Shown here piece by piece: positions 45,746 through 53,276 of a stretch of 64,000 bases of DNA. The notes under the pieces are model-generated. The model was not told the DNA's origin, did no database searches, and saw only the letters and a list, made by a program, of their open reading frames with translations. The stretch's first letter is position 1. Every line of letters begins with the position of its first letter. Source of the stretch: Cryobacterium mannosilyticum (lineage in GTDB: Bacteria > Actinomycetota > Actinomycetes > Actinomycetales > Microbacteriaceae); contig NZ_SOFM01000045.1 in assembly GCF_004402705.1 (NCBI RefSeq), positions 53,849-117,848 on the forward strand, in the 5' to 3' direction. A program made the translations under genes and the position numbers.

Positions 45746-46615
45746 ATGGCAGGCGAACGGCGATTCAGGGGTCCCATCGACCTGCACACCCACTCGAGCG
45801 TGTCCGACGGCACCGAGACCCCGGCCCAACTCGTGCGGGCCGCGGCCGATGCGGGGATCGGCACGATGGCCCTGACCGATCACGACTCGACCGCGGGCTG
45901 GTTCGAGGCGGCGGCGACGGCGCGCACGATGGGGATAAACCTCATTCCGGGAATGGAATTCAGCACCAGGGTTTCCTTCGCCAGCGTGCACCTGCTCGCC
46001 TACCTGTTCGACCCGTCCGACGCCGGCATCGTCGCCGAGACCTCCCGGGTGCGACAGGCCCGCCTCGTGCGCGCCGAACAGATGGTGGAGAGGATCGGGG
46101 CAGACTACGCGCTGACCTGGGAGGACGTGCTCGCCCAGACCACCCCGGATGCGACCGTCGGCCGTCCGCACATCGCCGACGCCCTGGTGGCGCGCGGCCT
46201 CGCGCTCACCCGGAGCGAGGCGTTCGCCGGGATCCTGCACTGGGATGCGGGTTACTACCAGCCGCACTACGCTCCGGACCCGCTGCGCGCGATCGAGCTG
46301 GTGCGCGCGGCCGGGGGAGTGCCGGTCATCGCACATCCGGCGACCCGGGGCGTCCAGGACGTGATCCCGGAGGCCCGGCTGAAACGACTCGTCGAGGCCG
46401 GACTGTTCGGGCTGGAGCTGGAGCACCGGGAGAACAAACCGGCCGCGAAGGCCCGGCTCTACGAGCTCGCCGCGAAGTACGGTTTGTTCGTCACGGGTTC
46501 GAGCGACTACCACGGCGCGGGCAAGCCCAACCGGCTGGGGGAGAACACGACGGCGCCGGAGGTGCTGGAGGCGTTGATCGCCCAGGGCACCGGCTCGGAG
46601 CCGGTCTTCGGTTAG
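45746..46615 (+). CDS. PHP-domain phosphoesterase (TrpH/RNase AM-like)
   Basis: A 289-residue PHP-superfamily metal hydrolase. Metal-binding motifs are in order: DLHTHSSVSDG, LTDHDSTAGW, the Glu in PGMEFST, RPHIADAL, VIAHPATRG and GSSDYHG. The best-studied relatives are the E. coli TrpH/YciV and Chromobacterium 3',5'-nucleotide bisphosphatases, which act on pAp and 5' ends of RNA. A similar role is likely. It sits between the divergent EEP gene and the convergent DEAD-box helicase gene. Confidence 0.9.
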   Translation: MAGERRFRGPIDLHTHSSVSDGTETPAQLVRAAADAGIGTMALTDHDSTAGWFEAAATARTMGINLIPGMEFSTRVSFASVHLLAYLFDPSDAGIVAETSRVRQARLVRAEQMVERIGADYALTWEDVLAQTTPDATVGRPHIADALVARGLALTRSEAFAGILHWDAGYYQPHYAPDPLRAIELVRAAGGVPVIAHPATRGVQDVIPEARLKRLVEAGLFGLELEHRENKPAAKARLYELAAKYGLFVTGSSDYHGAGKPNRLGENTTAPEVLEALIAQGTGSEPVFG

Positions 46616-46624
46616 CCCGCCGGG

Positions 46625-46655
46625 GTCGAACTCGTCCACGGGGGACGGGCTCGAC
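46625..46655. terminator. Hairpin between convergent PHP and helicase genes
   Basis: GTCGAACTCGTCC (46625-46637) pairs with GGACGGGCTCGAC (46643-46655) with one mismatch and one G-U, around a 5-nt loop. No U-tract is present on either strand. The GTCGA...TCGAC arms resemble the sequence at 63785-63800 and could mark a dispersed intergenic element. Confidence 0.5.
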
Positions 46656-46665
46656 CACCGGGGGT

Positions 46666-48276
46666 TCAGCTGGCGGTGCCGGACTGCGGTGCGCTGCGGC
46701 GGGTGCGGCTGCGACGCCGCGGGGCGCTGTTGCCGTCGTGGTGCTCGGCGCCGCCGCCGTCGTGGGTGCCGGCCGCGGGGGTGGCGGCCGGGGCATCCGG
46801 GTTCGTGGACTGGCCGACCCGGGTGCGATTGCGTCCGCGACCGGCGCGGTCGCCGCCCTGGTCACCCGCACCGGAGCTCGCACCGGCGCTCGCGCCGGCA
46901 CTCGCACCGGCACTGACGCCGGCGCCGACGGATGCCGGGCGACCCGAGCCGGAGCGGCCGGAATCGGAGCGGCCGGCGCCCGAACGTCCGGAGTCGGAGC
47001 GACCGGAGCCCGAACGGCCCGAGTCCGACCGGCCGGAGCCGGAGCGACCCGAGTCGGAACGGCCGGCACCGGCCGGCGCCTCGCGGACCGGCGACGCGCG
47101 GAGGCGACCCTTCGACCCGGTCGGGATGTTCAGGTCGGTGAAGAGGTGCGGCGACGAGGAATACGTCTCCATCGGCACGGGCGTGCCGAAGTCGAGCGCG
47201 TTGTTGATCAGCGTCCACTTGTGCATGTCGTCCCAGTCGACGAAGGTGACGGCGATGCCGGTCTTGCCCGCGCGCCCGGTGCGGCCGACGCGGTGCAGGT
47301 ACGCCTTCTCGTCCTCGGGGATGGTGTGGTTGATCACGTGGGTGACGTCCTCGACGTCGATGCCGCGAGCGGCGACATCCGTGGCGATCAGGATGTCCTT
47401 CTTGCCGGCCTTGAACGCGGCCATCGCGCGTTCGCGCTGTTCCTGGTTGAGGTCGCCGTGCACGGCGGTGGCGTTGAAGCCGCGGTCGCCGAGTTCCTCG
47501 ACGAGTTTTGCGGCGGCGCGCTTGGTGCGGGTGAAGATCACGGTCTTGCCGCGGCCCTCGGCCATCAGGATCCGGCCGATCACCTCGTCCTTGTCCATGT
47601 TGTGCGCGCGGTAGACGAGGTGCTCGATGTTGGCCTGCATCAGGCCCTCGTCGGGGTCGCTCGCCCGGATGTGGATCGGCCGGTTCATGAACCGGCGGGC
47701 GAGGGCCACGATCGGGCCGGGCATCGTCGCCGAGAACAGCATCGTGTGGCGGGTCGAGGGGGTCTGCGAGAACAGCTTCTCGATGTCGGCGAGGAAGCCG
47801 AGGTCGAGCATCTTGTCGGCCTCGTCGAGCACCATCTCGCTCACGTTGGCGAGGCTGAGCAGGCGTTGGCTGGCAAGGTCGAGTAGACGGCCGGGGGTGC
47901 CGACCACGATCTGGGCGCCGGCCTTGAGCTGTTCGATCTGGCCCTCGTAGGCCTTGCCGCCGTAAATGGAGACGATCTTCGTGTCGCGGTTGCGGGCGGC
48001 GAGTTCGAGGTCTTCGCTGACCTGCACGCACAGCTCGCGGGTCGGCACGACGACGAGCGCCTGCACTCCCGGTGCGGGGTTGAGGCCGAGGCGCTGGATC
48101 AGTGGGAGGCCGAAGCCGAAGGTCTTCCCGGTTCCCGTCTTGGCCTGGCCGATGATGTCCTGGCCGCTAAGGGCGAGGGGGATGGTCTGGACCTGGATGG
48201 GGAAGGGCTCGAGGATGCCTTTATCGGCGAGGGCCTGGACCATGTCCTGGTCAATATTAAGTTCGGAGAAAGTCAC
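46666..48276 (-). CDS. DEAD-box RNA helicase with low-complexity RS/GA-rich tail
   Basis: ATP-dependent RNA helicase of 536 residues. All motifs are present: the Q motif region FPIQVQTIPLAL, I AKTGTGKT, Ia PTREL, Ib TPGRLL, II LDEADKM, III SATM, V ARGIDV and VI HRVGRTGR. From about residue 395 the chain becomes low complexity: repeated SGRSDSGRSG units, then ASAGASAG units, then a basic RRRSRTRR end. This tail probably binds RNA. DNA near 46945-47070 is made of related 18-bp units. The GTG at 48276 gives VTFSELNIDQDM. A long leader probably precedes it, with a TAAGGT box near 48370. M. tuberculosis Rv3211 is in the same context. Confidence 0.93.
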   Translation of the reverse strand: MTFSELNIDQDMVQALADKGILEPFPIQVQTIPLALSGQDIIGQAKTGTGKTFGFGLPLIQRLGLNPAPGVQALVVVPTRELCVQVSEDLELAARNRDTKIVSIYGGKAYEGQIEQLKAGAQIVVGTPGRLLDLASQRLLSLANVSEMVLDEADKMLDLGFLADIEKLFSQTPSTRHTMLFSATMPGPIVALARRFMNRPIHIRASDPDEGLMQANIEHLVYRAHNMDKDEVIGRILMAEGRGKTVIFTRTKRAAAKLVEELGDRGFNATAVHGDLNQEQRERAMAAFKAGKKDILIATDVAARGIDVEDVTHVINHTIPEDEKAYLHRVGRTGRAGKTGIAVTFVDWDDMHKWTLINNALDFGTPVPMETYSSSPHLFTDLNIPTGSKGRLRASPVREAPAGAGRSDSGRSGSGRSDSGRSGSGRSDSGRSGAGRSDSGRSGSGRPASVGAGVSAGASAGASAGASSGAGDQGGDRAGRGRNRTRVGQSTNPDAPAATPAAGTHDGGGAEHHDGNSAPRRRSRTRRSAPQSGTAS

Positions 48277-48426
48277 GAATGTTTGCCTGTCATTAGCTGG
48301 ATGCGTCGAATGCGCCCGTTTTCTGCCTCGGGCACCGGCCACCGATCCATGCCGATGGCGTGGTCCAACCTTACCGGGCGGCCCCTGTGAACTCGATGAG
48401 GCGCTCCGCGGGGACCCGCACTGTCC

Positions 48427-48432
48427 TATGCT
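48427..48432 (+). promoter_or_regulatory. -10 box for a leaderless start of the ferritin-like gene
   Basis: TATGCT ends exactly six bases before the GTG at 48439. No Shine-Dalgarno sequence is seen. Confidence 0.55.
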
Positions 48433-48438
48433 GGGCGT

Positions 48439-49209
48439 GTGATCTCGTGGCTCGATCGGCGCGCGAAGCGTGTGGAGATCCCTCGTCCGTCGACCAGGGG
48501 AGCACGTCTGTCGACCACCAAGGTGGACATCGCCGACCTGACCCCCGAGTTGCTGCCCTACCTCGGCCAGGCGGCATATTTCGAACTGGGAATGTTCGAG
48601 AACCTCGCCCAGGCGATCAGGCTCGCCCCCGACCTTGATTCCAAGGAGGGGCTGAGCGCGGCCGCAGGCCGGGCGCTCGCCAAGCACCAGGGTCTCGTCG
48701 CCGAGATCCGGCGGCGCGGCGGGGAACCCGCCGAGGTGATGGCGCCGTTCGCGCCCGCCCTCGACGACTTCCGGGCGAAGACCATGGGGGCAGACTGGCA
48801 CGAGCTGCTGCTCAGCTGTTACCTTGCCGGCGGCCTGCTCGACGACTTCTTCATCCGGCTGTCCGACGGATTGCCCGGCGACGTCGGCCCGCGGGTCGCC
48901 CATCTGCTCGGCCAGGGCGCGGGCACCGACGTGCTCGTGAAGCACTTGAAAACCGCCATCGACGGCAGCCCCGGACTCGGCTCGCACCTGGCACTGTGGG
49001 GGCGCCGCCTGGTCGGCGACACCCTGCTCGTGGCGCGGTCTGCCATCCCGGCCGCCGTGCCGGCGGACGGTGCGTCGGTGCCCGCTCACGGCCCGGCACC
49101 CGCTCACGGCCCGGCATCCGCTCACGGTGAGGCGCAGATCGAACCTGTCTTCACCGAACTCATCGCGGCGCACACGCGCCGGATGGACGGGCTCGGCCTC
49201 ACCGCCTGA
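48439..49209 (+). CDS. Ferritin-like-fold protein (MiaE-like)
   Basis: A 256-residue protein with a predicted four-helix ferritin-like core at about residues 30-200 (LLPYLGQAAYFELGMFENLAQA; LAKHQGLVAEIRRRGGEPAEVMAPF; DWHELLLSCYLAGGLLDDFF). Carboxylate and His positions such as YFE, KHQ and DWHE could bind a di-metal centre. The family includes tRNA hydroxylase MiaE, but this actinobacterial branch (cf. Rv3210c) has no proven function. A short PAHGPAPAHGPASAHG repeat precedes the last helix. The gene is divergent from the DEAD-box helicase gene. Confidence 0.78.
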   Translation: MISWLDRRAKRVEIPRPSTRGARLSTTKVDIADLTPELLPYLGQAAYFELGMFENLAQAIRLAPDLDSKEGLSAAAGRALAKHQGLVAEIRRRGGEPAEVMAPFAPALDDFRAKTMGADWHELLLSCYLAGGLLDDFFIRLSDGLPGDVGPRVAHLLGQGAGTDVLVKHLKTAIDGSPGLGSHLALWGRRLVGDTLLVARSAIPAAVPADGASVPAHGPAPAHGPASAHGEAQIEPVFTELIAAHTRRMDGLGLTA

Positions 49210-49233
49210 CCGGCGACACCGAGCGGTCGCCCT

Positions 49234-49289
49234 ACAGGGTCAGGCGTGCCAGACAGGGTCAGGCGTGCCCGAACAGGGTCAGACGTGCC
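49234..49289. repeat. Three 17-bp tandem units at a convergent gene end
   Basis: ACAGGGTCAGGCGTGCC occurs at 49234-49250 and 49253-49269 and, with one change, at 49273-49289. The third copy contains the TGA stop (49279-49281) of the minus-strand membrane gene. The copies lie just after the ferritin-like gene. Confidence 0.8.
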
Positions 49290-49587
49290 CGGGGTGCCCG
49301 GTCTTCATCAGCGTGTGCAGCATCCGCCGGTCGCCCTGCGAGCGCGAGCGGCCCAGCTGGAGGTCGGCGGCAACGGATGCGAGCGCGGCGAGGCCGAGGG
49401 ACACCCACCAGATCCAGCCGCCGTCCCACGCCCAGCCGAGCCAGGTCAGCGCCACCCAGGCGACCGACGCGACGGCCGTGCCGACGGCCGGCACCAGCAC
49501 GGAACCGTGACTGTGCCGCCCGGGCAGCAGGTATCGGGCCGCGAGCCCGAGCAGCGCGCCGCCCAGGGCGACGAAGAGGAGCTCCAT
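49279..49587 (-). CDS. Small membrane protein of unknown function
   Basis: A 102-residue protein with three hydrophobic helices (LLFVALGGALLGLAARYLL; VPAVGTAVASVAWVALTW; WWVSLGLAALASVAADL) and a short basic C-terminal tail. I do not recognise it beyond a general resemblance to small integral proteins found beside DUF3107 genes. It starts 6 bp after the DUF3107 stop with no clear ribosome site, so its translation probably depends on the upstream gene. Its stop codon lies inside a 17-bp tandem repeat, and its last residues may have changed with repeat expansion. Confidence 0.7.
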   Translation of the reverse strand: MELLFVALGGALLGLAARYLLPGRHSHGSVLVPAVGTAVASVAWVALTWLGWAWDGGWIWWVSLGLAALASVAADLQLGRSRSQGDRRMLHTLMKTGHPGHV

Positions 49588-49593
49588 GGCTGG

Positions 49594-49818
49594 TTAGGCC
49601 ACGAAACCGACGCGGCGGGAGGTCTCGGCGCCCAGCTCGACATACGCCAGCCCGATCGTGGGGACGATGTAGACCCGGCCCTTGCTGTCGGAGAGCTTGA
49701 GGTAACCGGTCTGCCCGGCGAGGGCGGCAGCGACCGTTTCCTCGATCTCGTTCGCGGGCTGCGAGGTCTCGAAGCCAATCTCCCGGGGAGAGTTGAAGAT
49801 GCCAATGCGGATATCCAC
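49594..49818 (-). CDS. DUF3107 family protein
   Basis: A 74-residue actinobacterial DUF3107 protein, identified by DIRIGIFNSPREIGFETSQ, the central LKLSDSKGRVYIVPT strand and the C-terminal AYVELG. The function is unknown; the M. tuberculosis homologue (Rv3208A, TB9.4) is a known antigen. I chose the GTG at 49818, matching the family's start at the first strand; the frame is open to 49887 without homology. A TAATCT box near 49850 on the minus strand could be its -10. It is cotranscribed with the small membrane protein. Confidence 0.88.
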   Translation of the reverse strand: MDIRIGIFNSPREIGFETSQPANEIEETVAAALAGQTGYLKLSDSKGRVYIVPTIGLAYVELGAETSRRVGFVA

Positions 49819-49916
49819 CAGATGCGCCTTTCGTTGCCTAAGCGCCCAGATTACGACAGAACGACCCACCCTCCCGACATCGTTCACTGTCGGCGCAACC
49901 GGCTAGCTTTGAAAAC

Positions 49917-52900
49917 GTGACAACCCTGGGATTCGCGCAGCGCACCGACACCGATTCCGCCGCCGATGGAGCCGCGAACCCGGCCGGGTCCGGCCCGTTC
50001 AGCCGGGAATCCGGGCCGAACCCGGTCGGCCTCGACGAGGCGCAGCGCGCCGTGGTCTCCCTCGCCGACGGCGTCTCGGCGGCCGTGATCGGCGCGCCGG
50101 GCACCGGCAAGACCACGGCCCTGGTCGAACTCGTCGCCGACCGGGTGCTGCAGCGCGGCTACTCGCCGAGCGAGGTGCTCGTGCTGGTGCCCACCCGCAC
50201 CGGGGCCACCGCCCTGCGTGACCGCCTCGCCCTGCGGCTGGGGGTGCCCACCAACGGCCCTCTCGCCCGCACCGCCAACTCGGTGGCGTTCCAGATCGTG
50301 CGGGACGCCGTGGCCCGCGCCGGCGGCCCCGCCCCGACCCTGCTCACCGGTGGCGAGCAGGACCAGATCATCGCCGAGCTCCTCGAGGGTCACCGGCTGG
50401 ACCGGTCCGGCCCCGACTGGCCGGCCACCCTGGGCGCCGACGTGCGCGCCCTGCGCGGTTTCCGCACGGAGCTGCGCGACCTGATGATGCGCGCCGTCGA
50501 ATACGGCGTGACCGCGGACGCCCTGGCCGGGCTCGGCCGCAGCAACGACCGGCCGGAGTGGATGGCCGCCGCCGAGTTCATCCGCGGCTACGAAGATGTG
50601 AAGGACCAGTCCAGGCCCGGCCAGTACGACTCGACCGAGCTGGCGCAGTTCGCCGCCGCCGTGGTGGCGGAGGCCCCGGCCGGACCGGCCGGGGCCGCCG
50701 CGATCGGCGCGCTCGCCGGGCTGCGCCTGATCGTGCTCGACGACGCCCAGGAGCTCACCCAGGGCGTCCTGACCCTGATCCGCCAGTTCGCGGCCCGCGG
50801 GGTGGCCATCGTCGCCGCCGGCGACCCCGACATCAGCACCGGGTCCTTCCACGGCGCCCACCCGGATGCCCTCGGCCGGCTCTCGACCTACCTGGGCGGC
50901 ATCCCGGTGACCACCCTGGTCCTCGGCACGGTCTACCGGCACGGCGACGCCATCCGCCAGGTGGTGCGCGGGATCAGCCACCGGATCGGCGCCGCGGCCG
51001 CCGGCATCCAGCGCGCAGCGGCCGTACCGGGCGTCGCGGCGGCAGGGGAGGAGCCCGACGCGCCCGCCGTGCAGGCGATCCTCGCGACCAGCCCGGCCGA
51101 TCAGCTCGCGGTCGTCGCCCGCCGCCTCCGCGAAAGGCACCTGCTCGGCGGCATCCCGTGGGGCCGGATGGCGGTCATCGCTCGCAGCGGCTCCCTGGTG
51201 CCGTCGCTGTCCCGCGGCCTCGCCGCGCTCGAGGTGCCGACCCAGGTGTCGAGCGCGCAGACCGCGCTGCGCGACGAATACGCGGTGCGTGCGTTCATCC
51301 TCGCCCTCGAGATCACCCTGGGACGCAAGACCCTCGACGCCACGACGGCAGTCGACCTGCTCCGCGGCCCGCTCGGCGGCCTCGACCCGATCACGCTGCG
51401 CCGTCTCAAAGCGGCACTGCGCCAACAGGACCTGCGCCAACAGGACCTGCGCCAACAGGAACTCAGCCAACAGGAACTCAGCCAACAGGAACTCAGCCAA
51501 CAGGAACGCAGCCAACAGGAACGCAGCCGGGACGACCTGCCCGCCGGCGGCCCGCGCAGCGCGGACGAACTGCTCGTCGACGCCCTGGCCGACCCCGGGC
51601 TGCTGGGCGGAATCGACAACCGCACCGCCCGCCGGGCGGCGAGCTGCGGCGAAAGCCTGCGCGCGGCGGCCGTCGAATACGACGCCGGCGCCACGATCGA
51701 GGAACTCCTCTGGGGACTCTGGCAGCGCAGCGGCCTGGCCAGAGAATGGCACGACCAGGCCGCCGGCACCGGCATCGTGGCCGACGAGGCCAACCACAAC
51801 CTCGACGCCGTGGTCGCGCTGTTCTCCGCCGCCCAGCGCTACGTGGAGCGCACCCCGGCCGCCCCGCCGGTCTTATTCCTCGAACACCTCGTCGACACCG
51901 ACGTGCCCGAGGACACCCTGGCTCCGCGCGCGCTCGGCGACGCGGTCGTCGTCTCCACCCCGAGCGGCCTGATCGGCCGCGACTTCGACCTCGTCGTCAT
52001 CGCCGGGGTGCAGGCGAACGTCTGGCCCGACCTGCGCATCCGCGGCTCGCTGCTGGGCGCCGGCGACCTGGCGGCGCTCGCCGCCGGCCTCGTGCCTCAG
52101 CCGGGCGGGGAGCGCACCGCCGTGTTGCACGACGAACTGCGGATGTTCGCCCAGTCCGCCAGCCGCGCCCGCACCGAGCTGCTCGTCACCGCCGTCGACA
52201 ACGAGGACAACGAGCCGTCGGTGTTCCTGCGGCTGCTGCCGGACGCCGTTTCGACCGGCGACCTCGACTCCGGCGACGCCGGCCGCTACCCGTTGTCGCT
52301 GCGCGGCCTGGTCGGCCGGCTCCGCCGCGACCTCACCCGGTTCGGCGGCGTTTCCGGGCCGGGCGACGAAGCCACGGACCGGGCAACGGAGGCCGCGGCC
52401 ACCCTCGCCCGGCTCGCCCGGGAGGGGGTGGCCGGTGCGGCCCCCGGCGAGTGGTACGGCCTCACCGATCCGAGCACCGTGCGCCCGCTCAACGACCCGG
52501 AGGCCGGCGACGGGCCGGTACGGGTCTCGCCGTCCCGGATGGCCGCGTTCGAAACCTGTCCGCTGCACTGGGTGATCGGGCAGGTCGGCGGCGGCACGTC
52601 GAACACCGCCGCCAACCTCGGAACGATCATCCACAAGGTGCTGGAGGAATCCACCGACCGGAGCCCCGACGCCCTCTGGCAGGCCGTCGACGCCCGCTGG
52701 AACGAACTGCACTTCGACGCCGACTGGCAGTCACGGCTGCAGAAGGTCGAGGCGCGGGTGCTCACCGACCGGCTCGCCTCGTACCTGCTCGACTTCGAGC
52801 ACACCGGCGGTGCCCTGCTCAGCGCCGAGGGCACCTTCGCGCTCGACGTGGACGGCGCGGTGCTCTCCGGCACGGTCGACCGGGTGGAACGGCTCCGCGA

Positions 52901-53276
52901 CGGGCGGGCCGTGATCGTCGACCTGAAGACCGGCCGCGGCGACCCCATCAGCGACGCCGGCGTGGCGGAGCATCCGCAGCTCGGCGCCTACCAGCTGGCC
53001 TTCACCGAGGGCGCCATCGACGGCATCCCGCCCGGCACTCCGCTGGCCGGCGCGCGCCTGGTGATCGTCTCCTCCGGCACGGTCAAGCAGAACTACCGCA
53101 ACCCGACCCAGCCGGCCTTCACCCCCGACGAGCTGGGCGCCTTCCGCCGCCGGGTCGGTGAGGACGCCGCCGGGATGGGCGCGGCCACCTTCGTCGCCGA
53201 AATCAGTTCCCACTGCCTCGACCCGCGCTCGCACGGGTCCTGCCGAATCCACGTCATCAAGCAGGTCAGCTCATGA
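49917..53276 (+). CDS. adnA: AdnA-like helicase-nuclease subunit (UvrD/REP plus PD-(D/E)XK)
   Basis: A 1119-residue subunit of the actinobacterial AdnAB complex, which resects DNA double-strand breaks. Walker A GAPGTGKT lies at residues 59-66. Motif II is the variant LDDAQELTQG rather than DEYQD, as expected for the weaker AdnA motor. The C-terminal RecB-like nuclease (residues ~870-1110) has GTVDRVERL and the catalytic Asp/Lys of VIVDLKTGRG. Cysteines in FETCPLHW and HCLDPRSHGSC could hold a cluster. A (L/R)(R/S)QQ(D/E) pentapeptide repeat sits at residues 501-535. The GTG at 49917 has a TAGCTT box seven bases upstream. It overlaps adnB by four bases. Confidence 0.88.
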   Translation: MTTLGFAQRTDTDSAADGAANPAGSGPFSRESGPNPVGLDEAQRAVVSLADGVSAAVIGAPGTGKTTALVELVADRVLQRGYSPSEVLVLVPTRTGATALRDRLALRLGVPTNGPLARTANSVAFQIVRDAVARAGGPAPTLLTGGEQDQIIAELLEGHRLDRSGPDWPATLGADVRALRGFRTELRDLMMRAVEYGVTADALAGLGRSNDRPEWMAAAEFIRGYEDVKDQSRPGQYDSTELAQFAAAVVAEAPAGPAGAAAIGALAGLRLIVLDDAQELTQGVLTLIRQFAARGVAIVAAGDPDISTGSFHGAHPDALGRLSTYLGGIPVTTLVLGTVYRHGDAIRQVVRGISHRIGAAAAGIQRAAAVPGVAAAGEEPDAPAVQAILATSPADQLAVVARRLRERHLLGGIPWGRMAVIARSGSLVPSLSRGLAALEVPTQVSSAQTALRDEYAVRAFILALEITLGRKTLDATTAVDLLRGPLGGLDPITLRRLKAALRQQDLRQQDLRQQELSQQELSQQELSQQERSQQERSRDDLPAGGPRSADELLVDALADPGLLGGIDNRTARRAASCGESLRAAAVEYDAGATIEELLWGLWQRSGLAREWHDQAAGTGIVADEANHNLDAVVALFSAAQRYVERTPAAPPVLFLEHLVDTDVPEDTLAPRALGDAVVVSTPSGLIGRDFDLVVIAGVQANVWPDLRIRGSLLGAGDLAALAAGLVPQPGGERTAVLHDELRMFAQSASRARTELLVTAVDNEDNEPSVFLRLLPDAVSTGDLDSGDAGRYPLSLRGLVGRLRRDLTRFGGVSGPGDEATDRATEAAATLARLAREGVAGAAPGEWYGLTDPSTVRPLNDPEAGDGPVRVSPSRMAAFETCPLHWVIGQVGGGTSNTAANLGTIIHKVLEESTDRSPDALWQAVDARWNELHFDADWQSRLQKVEARVLTDRLASYLLDFEHTGGALLSAEGTFALDVDGAVLSGTVDRVERLRDGRAVIVDLKTGRGDPISDAGVAEHPQLGAYQLAFTEGAIDGIPPGTPLAGARLVIVSSGTVKQNYRNPTQPAFTPDELGAFRRRVGEDAAGMGAATFVAEISSHCLDPRSHGSCRIHVIKQVSS
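51417..51521 (+). repeat. In-frame 15-bp tandem repeat in adnA
   Basis: Seven consecutive 15-bp units built on CTGCGCCAACAGGAC and its variants encode LRQQD, LRQQD, LRQQE, LSQQE (three times) and RSQQE. A degenerate eighth unit reads RSRDD. The near-identity of the DNA units shows recent expansion. The insert should be a charged, Gln-rich surface helix or linker. Confidence 0.92.

Noticed and set aside
44743..47886. A 1047-codon plus-strand frame over the EEP, PHP and DEAD-box genes
   Set aside because: It crosses three real genes on both strands and has no conserved motif.
51417..51536. CRISPR-like direct repeats
   Set aside because: The 15-bp units are contiguous, in frame and without spacers, so they are a coding tandem repeat.
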